Positions 6,342 through 11,103 of a stretch of 11,103 nt of DNA are shown in pieces. The translations under genes were made by a program, and so were the position numbers. The notes beneath the pieces are model-generated. The model had not been told where the DNA came from and did no database searches. It saw only the letters and a list, made by a program, of their open reading frames with translations. Source of the stretch: DBFJGL01 sp048394785 (GTDB lineage Bacteria; Bacillota; Clostridia; Christensenellales; CAG-917); NCBI GenBank assembly GCA_048394785.1, contig DBFJGL010000018.1:1-11103 (forward strand), in the 5' to 3' direction. Numbering within the stretch: position 1 is the stretch's first letter; every line of letters starts with the position of its first letter.

Positions 6342-8741
6342 TTATCTGATTTTTGCTCCGAATTTACGCTTCAACAGTCTTAATATCGCGCTCATCTGCT
6401 CGGCTACTTCTTCGTCTTTCAACGTGCGTTCGAGCGAAGAAAACTCAAAGCTCATCGCCACGCTTTTTTTGTCTGCACCAACCTGCTCGCCCTTATAGAC
6501 GTCGAACACGGATGCGTTTGCGAGATATTTGATTTTGCCCTCTTTTACCGCTTTGAGCAATTCTCCCGCCTCGACTTTATCGTCTACAACCACAGCGAGG
6601 TCGCGCTCTACCGTCGGGAACTTGGAGAAAGGCGCAAAGCGTATCCTGCCTCCCTTGCGTTCGAACAGCATATCGAGCGAGATCTCCGCAACGTAAAGTC
6701 GCTTATCGACGGAGAACGCCTGCGTTACGTCGGGATGAATTTCCCCCACCGAACCGATAACAGTACCGTCCGCAGTTGCGATTTCCGCGCAGCGACCGGG
6801 GTGCATATAAGTGATTTCAGAGGTTTTGATATAATCGAAACTCACGTTCAAAGCGTCCGCAAGCGCGTCGAGCGCGCCTTTTATGGCATAAAAATCCGCA
6901 TTTGAGCCGTACATTCCCAAAACAAGTTTTTCCTCTTCGTACGGGAGTTCTTCTTCGACGGGCAAACTTTCGGGTTTATAGACTTTTGCGACTTCGAACA
7001 GCGCGGCTTCTTTGTTGAAACGGCTGATATTGAACGCCATAGTTTCGAGCATACTGTAAACAAGCGTAGTGCGCATTACGCTCATCGCTTCGCCGAGCGG
7101 ATTTTGCAGAACGATAAATTTTCTCAACTCGCTGTCATTCGGCAATTTCAGAACGTCGGCGAATTTGGGCGTCGTGAACGAATAAGTCACGCATTCGCTG
7201 AGACCGTATTCGGAAAGCGCGTTCTTTACGCTGTCAACAAACGCTATTTTATCCGTTTTGCCGCCTCTCGTAAGACGGGCGTCGGCAAACAAAGTGGGCT
7301 CGACGTGCGAATAACCGTAAACGCGGATAAACTCCTCCGCAAGGTCGTTGACTCCGACTATATCCTCTCTGTCCTCTTTGACGATTGCCGTAAGTTCGCC
7401 GCGTCCTCTGTCTTCGACTTTTACTCCGAGGCGCGCGAGTATGGATATGAGCGTGTTTTTGGGCACGTTGCAACCGAGAATTTCTTTTATTTTTTTGACG
7501 GTGAAATCGATACGCTTTTCGCCGACGAAATCGGACACGTCGATAATGCCCTCGGCAATATCGCCTGCGCCCAGCTTATTGACAAGCGTGAGCGCGCGCT
7601 TGATACCGTACTCCTGCGACGCGAAATCAATGCCCTTTTCGAAACGCGCGGAGCTGTCCGAGCGCAGATTTAATTTTCTGGACGTTCTTCTGACGTTTTC
7701 GCGCGCGAATTTGGCGGACTCGAACACTATTTCCGTCGTATCGTCCTTAATTCCGCTGTTTTCTCCGCCCATAATTCCGGCAAGCGCGACCGCTCTTTCT
7801 CCGTCCGCAATTACAAGCATTTCGGATGTCAAAGCATTATTCTTGCCGTCCAGCGTAACGATATGCTCGCCGTCGCCGGCGTTTCGCACGATTATCTCTC
7901 CGCCCTTTAAGTCGCGGCGGTCGAAAGCGTGCATAGGCTGACCGATTTCGGTAAGCACGTAATTGGTTATATCCACGATGTTGTTTATGGGTCTTATACC
8001 CACCGCGCGCAGTCTTGATTTTATAATCTGCGGCGACGGCGCGATTTTTATGTTTTTGACTCCTGCCGCCATATAACGCGGGCAAAGCGTTTTATTTTCC
8101 ACCGTTACGCCGACTATGTCCGAAGTTTTGCAATCGGCGGTTGCGTAAAAATCGATTTCGGGTTCTTTACACTCCTCTTTAAGCGCGACCGCGACTTCTC
8201 TTGCAAGCTTGAAAATGCTGTTACAATCGGGACGGTTCGCCGTTACGCCGACGTCGAGAATAACGTCGTTGTACCCAAGCGCGTCAAGTGCGTTGGCTCC
8301 GAGCTCCGCACTTTCGTTAAAGCGGATAATGTCACCCGACTTTTGTCCCTCAACGTCGTCCGCGGTGATATTAAGCTCCTCCAATCCGCACAACATACCT
8401 TCGGAAAGAACTCCCCTCAATTCGCCGCGCTTTATTTCGAAACCTCCCGACAGACGCGCGCCGTCGAGCGCGACCGCAACCGTTTCGCCGCCGAATATTT
8501 TTACGTTGGTAACAACCTGAATGACTTTGCTGCCGACGTCGATTTGACATACTGTGAGCTTGTCCGCGTTGGGATGCTTTTCAAACGACTCAATGCGTCC
8601 GACCACTACGCCGCCGACAACTTTGTTTTGATATATGATTTCCTCAACCTCGAAGCCGATGGATACCAATTTGGAAGCAAGCTTCTCGGGAGAGACGTTT
8701 ATTTCTACATAATCTTTAAGCCAAGATACGGGTGCAAGCAT
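6342..8741 (-). CDS. pheT: Phenylalanyl-tRNA synthetase beta subunit
   Basis: The beta subunit of the (alpha-beta)2 enzyme that charges tRNA-Phe; it carries the tRNA-binding and editing domains. The 799 residues match the usual length (about 800). Domains in order: the N-terminal MLAPVSWLKDYVEI start, typical of PheT; an OB-fold tRNA-binding domain (about 39-150, with HPNADKLTVCQIDVG and a GMLCG motif at about 115-119); TANRPDCNSI at 167-176; the B3/B4 editing domain (about 209-385, with GQPMHAFD at 267-274 and the AGIMGGENSGI region at about 321-331); a B5 domain (about 407-475, ending in DLAEEFIRVYGY); the catalytic-like core; and a C-terminal FDX-ACB anticodon-binding domain (about 705-799, FSKFPTVERDLAVVV). 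The ATG has a perfect AGGAGG site 7 bases upstream. It lies 11 bases after pheS. I see nothing truncated or missing. Confidence 0.98.
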   Translation of the reverse strand: MLAPVSWLKDYVEINVSPEKLASKLVSIGFEVEEIIYQNKVVGGVVVGRIESFEKHPNADKLTVCQIDVGSKVIQVVTNVKIFGGETVAVALDGARLSGGFEIKRGELRGVLSEGMLCGLEELNITADDVEGQKSGDIIRFNESAELGANALDALGYNDVILDVGVTANRPDCNSIFKLAREVAVALKEECKEPEIDFYATADCKTSDIVGVTVENKTLCPRYMAAGVKNIKIAPSPQIIKSRLRAVGIRPINNIVDITNYVLTEIGQPMHAFDRRDLKGGEIIVRNAGDGEHIVTLDGKNNALTSEMLVIADGERAVALAGIMGGENSGIKDDTTEIVFESAKFARENVRRTSRKLNLRSDSSARFEKGIDFASQEYGIKRALTLVNKLGAGDIAEGIIDVSDFVGEKRIDFTVKKIKEILGCNVPKNTLISILARLGVKVEDRGRGELTAIVKEDREDIVGVNDLAEEFIRVYGYSHVEPTLFADARLTRGGKTDKIAFVDSVKNALSEYGLSECVTYSFTTPKFADVLKLPNDSELRKFIVLQNPLGEAMSVMRTTLVYSMLETMAFNISRFNKEAALFEVAKVYKPESLPVEEELPYEEEKLVLGMYGSNADFYAIKGALDALADALNVSFDYIKTSEITYMHPGRCAEIATADGTVIGSVGEIHPDVTQAFSVDKRLYVAEISLDMLFERKGGRIRFAPFSKFPTVERDLAVVVDDKVEAGELLKAVKEGKIKYLANASVFDVYKGEQVGADKKSVAMSFEFSSLERTLKDEEVAEQMSAILRLLKRKFGAKIR

Positions 8742-8748
8742 TTTGTGT

Positions 8749-8754
8749 CCTCCT
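8749..8754 (-). promoter_or_regulatory. pheT ribosome binding site overlapping the pheS stop codon
   Basis: AGGAGG on the minus strand, 7 bases before the pheT ATG. The pheS TAG stop (8755-8753) shares two bases with this site, so ribosomes ending on pheS can begin pheT directly, which fits the equal amounts of the two subunits needed. Confidence 0.85.
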
Positions 8755-9772
8755 ATTTGAATTGATTGAGAAAACGGACGTCGTTTTCATAAAAAAGCTT
8801 GATGTTGGGAATGCCGTACTTTATCATCGCAATGCGCTCGATACCGAAGCCGAACGCAAATCCGCTGTACTCCGAACTGTCTATGCCGCACATATCGAGC
8901 ACTGCGGGATTTACAATGCCCGCGCCGAGAATTTCAACCCAGCCCGTGCCTTTGCACACGCGGCAGCCTTTGCCTTTGCACATCGCGCAGGTTACGTCCA
9001 CCTCGACGGACGGTTCCGTAAACGGGAAATAGGACGGACGTAAACGTATTTTAGTATCTTTGGAGAACATCTTTTCCGCAAATGCCGTAAGACAGCCCTC
9101 CAAGTCGCCCACCGTAATATGCTTATCAATCGCGAGCCCTTCTATCTGGTTGAAAATGGGAGAGTGCGACGCGTCGTCGTCGGGGCGGTAAACCTTGCCC
9201 GGAATGAGAACTCTGATGGGAGGCTTCTGCGTTGTCATTATGCGCGCCTGCATAGGCGAAGTGTGCGTGCGGAGCACCATATTCTCGTTGACGTAAAACG
9301 TATCCTGCATTTCTCGCGCCGGATGGTCTTTGGGGACGTTCAAAAGCTGAAAATTGTAATAATCGAGCTCGATTTCAGGACCTTCCTCAACGGAAAATCC
9401 CATCTCGGAGAACACGTCTATTATCTCGTTTTTAACCATCGTGAGCGGATGAAGCGTGCCCTTCTTTGCCGAGGGCGCGCAAAGCGTAACGTCTATATCC
9501 TCCGCTTTCAGCCGCTCCTCTTTTTCCTTTTGGAGTATAAGCGTGGTCTTTTCGCCGAGGACATTCTCGATTTGCACTCTCACCTCGTTGAGCAGTTTGC
9601 CCATAGCGGGTTTTTCTTCCTTGGGTACGGACGCTAGCCCTTTCATAAGCTGCGTCATCTCGCCGCTTTTTCCGAGATATTTCACTCTGACGTCGTTAAG
9701 CGCGCCGCCGTCTTCCGCTTGGGCAATCGCTGCGGTTGCGGCATTCAAAATCATTTCGATTTTTTCTTTCAT
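8753..9772 (-). CDS. pheS: Phenylalanyl-tRNA synthetase alpha subunit
   Basis: The catalytic subunit, a class II synthetase that forms phenylalanyl-adenylate and transfers Phe to tRNA. I choose the ATG at 9772 (339 residues, close to the 344 of Bacillus) because an AGGAG site sits 5 bases upstream; a TTG at 9814 would add 14 residues without homology or a ribosome site. The first ~90 residues form the tRNA-binding coiled coil. The catalytic domain shows HPLTMVKNEI (108-117), RTHTSP (168-173), motif 2 in GKVYRPDDDASHSPIFNQIEG (192-212), FPFTEPS (249-255) and motif 3 GFAFGFGIERIAMIKYGI (304-321). Four Cys (262, 265, 270, 273) in a CxxC-KGKGC-xxC arrangement match the cluster found in many Gram-positive PheS proteins. 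It is the first gene of the leftward run. No T-box leader is present upstream. Confidence 0.98.
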   Translation of the reverse strand: MKEKIEMILNAATAAIAQAEDGGALNDVRVKYLGKSGEMTQLMKGLASVPKEEKPAMGKLLNEVRVQIENVLGEKTTLILQKEKEERLKAEDIDVTLCAPSAKKGTLHPLTMVKNEIIDVFSEMGFSVEEGPEIELDYYNFQLLNVPKDHPAREMQDTFYVNENMVLRTHTSPMQARIMTTQKPPIRVLIPGKVYRPDDDASHSPIFNQIEGLAIDKHITVGDLEGCLTAFAEKMFSKDTKIRLRPSYFPFTEPSVEVDVTCAMCKGKGCRVCKGTGWVEILGAGIVNPAVLDMCGIDSSEYSGFAFGFGIERIAMIKYGIPNIKLFYENDVRFLNQFK

Positions 9773-9777
9773 ATTAT

Positions 9778-9782
9778 CTCCT
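9778..9782 (-). promoter_or_regulatory. Ribosome binding site deciding the pheS start
   Basis: AGGAG on the minus strand, 5 bases before the ATG at 9772. It supports that start over the upstream in-frame TTG at 9814. Confidence 0.8.
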
Positions 9783-9794
9783 GTTGTCGCTCGT

Positions 9795-9818
9795 GCGCTC
9801 TCGCATACGCGCAAGCGC
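9795..9818 (-). other. GC-rich hairpin in the pheS leader
   Basis: In the minus-strand RNA, GCGCT and AGCGC form the outer 5-bp stem (9814-9818 with 9795-9799), then a 2-base bulge, a 3-pair inner stem with one G-U pair, and a 6-base loop. It starts about 10 bases after the predicted transcription start. No U tract follows, so it is not an attenuator terminator. It may stabilise the 5' end; the role is unproven. Confidence 0.4.
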
Positions 9819-9834
9819 GAATTATATCCCTAAA

Positions 9835-9863
9835 ACTATATCAATATTATATCTTCAAGTCAA
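9835..9863 (-). promoter_or_regulatory. Probable sigma-A-type promoter of pheST and downstream genes
   Basis: On the minus strand, -35 TTGACT (9858-9863) and -10 TATAGT (9835-9840), each 5 of 6 matches, with an ideal 17-base spacer. The predicted start is near 9828, giving a leader of about 55 bases before pheS. Two further TATAAT hexamers lie within 25 bases, but neither has a -35 at a good distance. Confidence 0.65.
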
Positions 9864-10042
9864 GCATTAGAGCCGTCAATAAGCTGTCGATTTGCGTTTG
9901 CCCGAACGCAATATATACTCTCCTCTTGCCTTATTTACGCTAAAAACAGAATTTCGTCGGACTGCACAAAAGTTAAAATGCCGAATTTTGAATGAAAAAG
10001 CGCATTTTTCTGCACCGATGCGCAGGTAAATTATAGATATTA
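9864..10042. other. Divergent intergenic core between the pheS and recombinase promoters
   Basis: About 180 AT-rich bases without a supportable gene, tRNA or T-box. It holds only small dyads: AAAAT/ATTTT (9975-9979 with 9985-9989), GAAAAA/TTTTTC (9994-9999 with 10005-10010) and GCGCAT/ATGCGC (10000-10005 with 10018-10023). The last two overlap and cannot form together. None is a clear terminator. Confidence 0.5.
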
Positions 10043-10071
10043 TTTACATTTTACGAATAGTTTGCTATTAT
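10043..10071 (+). promoter_or_regulatory. Probable sigma-A-type promoter of the recombinase gene
   Basis: -35 TTTACA (10043-10048, 5 of 6 matches) and -10 TATTAT (10066-10071, 5 of 6) with a 17-base spacer. The predicted start is near 10078, giving a leader of about 62 bases that contains a hairpin. Confidence 0.65.
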
Positions 10072-10094
10072 CGTAACGTAAGAATTGCCTCAGA

Positions 10095-10112
10095 GTTTGT
10101 CGAATGACAAAC
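10095..10112 (+). other. Perfect inverted repeat in the recombinase leader
   Basis: GTTTGTC (10095-10101) and GACAAAC (10106-10112) around a GAAT loop: 7 perfect base pairs, about 17 bases after the predicted transcription start and 14 bases before the AAAGGA ribosome site. It could be an RNA hairpin or an operator. It does not match the Gram-positive LexA box, and no terminator U tract follows. Confidence 0.5.
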
Positions 10113-10139
10113 GACAGCCGATGCGTAAAGGACAGCATT

Positions 10140-11103
10140 ATGGATTATTTCAAGCAACGCGATAAACAAAACAACATAAGACTCAGAGAACTCCGCGACG
10201 AACTCCCCGAGTTTTGCGAGGATTTCTTTATCGGTATCGAACCGCAGACAACTTCTCTCACAAGACTGAATTACGCTTACGATTTGCGCATTTTCTTCGA
10301 CTTTCTTACCAAACGCGTCCGCGCTTTCAAGGACTATTCCGTAGAAGATTTCGAGCTCGGCGACCTTGAAAAAGTTACGGTTTCTCACCTCGAATCCTAC
10401 CTCGAATACCTCAGTTATTATGAATTTGACGGTAAAGAAGCCTCCAACGGCGACAGGGGCAAGGCGCGAAAAATATCCACCGTACGCACCTTTTTCAAAT
10501 ACTTCTATAACCGCGACAAACTCTCGCAAAACGTGGCAAGCAAAATCAGTCTGCCAAAACAGCGCGACAAAGAAATAATACGCTTAGAAGGCAACGAAAT
10601 TTCGCGTATCCTCGACGCCGCGGAAACGGGCGGAGGTATGAGCGAACATCAACGCAAAATTCAGCTAAACACGCGCTCGCGCGACGTTGCCCTGCTATCC
10701 CTGCTTCTCGGCACCGGTATCCGCGTAAGCGAATGCGTGGGACTGAACGTGGACGACGTCGATTTTGAAAACAACGCTTTCACCGTCACAAGAAAAGGCG
10801 GAGGCAGGGCTATACTGTATTTCGGCGACGAAGTGAAAGAGGCGTTGCTCGAATATCTCGAAGGCGAGAGAAAAGCCCTGCTGTCGCGTGCTCAAAAAAT
10901 AAAAATCGAAGACGAAGACGCACTGTTTTTGTCTATGCAAATAAGGCGCATAAGCGTAAGAGCCGTTGAAAACCTCGTCAAAAAATACGCGCAGTTCGCG
11001 TCGCCCCTCAAAAAGATTTCTCCGCACAAACTGAGAAGCACCTACGGCACTAATCTGTACCGCGCAACCGGCGACATATATATGGTAGCCGACGTGCTCG
11101 GAC
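10140..11103 (+). CDS. Tyrosine recombinase/integrase (XerC/XerD-like), 3'-truncated by window edge
   Basis: Cuts and rejoins DNA through a tyrosine nucleophile. The frame is open from the ATG at 10140, which has AAAGGA at 10127-10132 and 7-base spacing, to the window end: 321 whole codons. Residues about 20-140 form the SAM-like core-binding domain (TRLNYAYDLRIFFDFL at 41-56, RKISTVRTFFKYFYN at 110-124). The catalytic domain follows from about 148: Arg195 in LGTGIRVSECVGLNVDDVDF, Lys219 in VTRKGGGRAI, and His296 and Arg299 in SPHKLRSTYGTNLY. It stops in DVLG, just where the second His of the box II region is expected; the Tyr nucleophile is beyond the edge. The N-terminal half is typical of chromosomal Clostridia recombinases, with no excisionase, repressor or att-like repeat beside it. 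It may be a housekeeping Xer-type protein or an orphan integrase; the sequence does not decide. Confidence 0.93.
   Translation, partial: MDYFKQRDKQNNIRLRELRDELPEFCEDFFIGIEPQTTSLTRLNYAYDLRIFFDFLTKRVRAFKDYSVEDFELGDLEKVTVSHLESYLEYLSYYEFDGKEASNGDRGKARKISTVRTFFKYFYNRDKLSQNVASKISLPKQRDKEIIRLEGNEISRILDAAETGGGMSEHQRKIQLNTRSRDVALLSLLLGTGIRVSECVGLNVDDVDFENNAFTVTRKGGGRAILYFGDEVKEALLEYLEGERKALLSRAQKIKIEDEDALFLSMQIRRISVRAVENLVKKYAQFASPLKKISPHKLRSTYGTNLYRATGDIYMVADVLG

Noticed and set aside
10068..10529. Minus-strand open frame opposite the recombinase start
   Set aside because: It runs through the promoter and leader of the recombinase and mirrors its coding frame; no ribosome site or domain supports it.
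10140..11103. The recombinase as proof of a mobile element or genomic island
   Set aside because: All visible neighbours are housekeeping genes, and there is no tRNA att site, direct repeat, excisionase or repressor in the window.

Overview
The window looks like ordinary chromosome from a Clostridia-like Bacillota (Firmicutes), probably an uncultured anaerobe. The signs are AGGAGG-type ribosome binding sites, Gram-positive-style PheS with a Cys cluster, MutS2, a ThiI without a rhodanese domain next to its own cysteine desulfurase, and gene order that partly recalls the Bacillus pheST-to-mutS2 neighbourhood. Base composition is moderate G+C by eye (not measured). I see no phage, plasmid, insertion sequence, CRISPR, rRNA or tRNA signature.

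Layout, left to right. At 1-780 (+) is the 3' part of a glycerophosphodiester phosphodiesterase gene that starts before the window. At 837-866 a perfect 13-bp hairpin flanked by A and T tracts acts as a likely shared terminator between this gene and the leftward run of six genes that converges on it. In transcription order on the minus strand these are pheS (9772-8753), pheT (8741-6342), mutS2 (6177-4126), an uncharacterised two-helix membrane protein (4043-3303), a NifS-type cysteine desulfurase (3315-2167) and thiI (2085-907). Several junctions are tight: the pheS stop lies inside the pheT ribosome binding site, and the membrane protein gene overlaps nifS by 13 bases. A candidate promoter sits in front of pheS, and a second, weaker one in the 164-base pheT-mutS2 spacer, which also holds three small inverted repeats. 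Divergent from pheS and running off the right edge is a tyrosine recombinase gene (10140 onward, +) with its own good promoter.

How the genes work together. PheS and PheT form the tetrameric phenylalanyl-tRNA synthetase. The cysteine desulfurase and ThiI most likely form a sulfur-relay pair that makes 4-thiouridine in tRNA and may feed thiazole synthesis. So four of the six genes in the leftward run serve tRNA charging or modification. MutS2 is the ribosome-collision/recombination ATPase family member, but here it lacks the usual C-terminal Smr nuclease domain. The membrane protein has no function I can assign.

I found no convincing undescribed system. The points most worth a second look are the Smr-less MutS2, the structured mutS2 leader, the linker-like insertion in the membrane protein, and the dyad in the recombinase leader.
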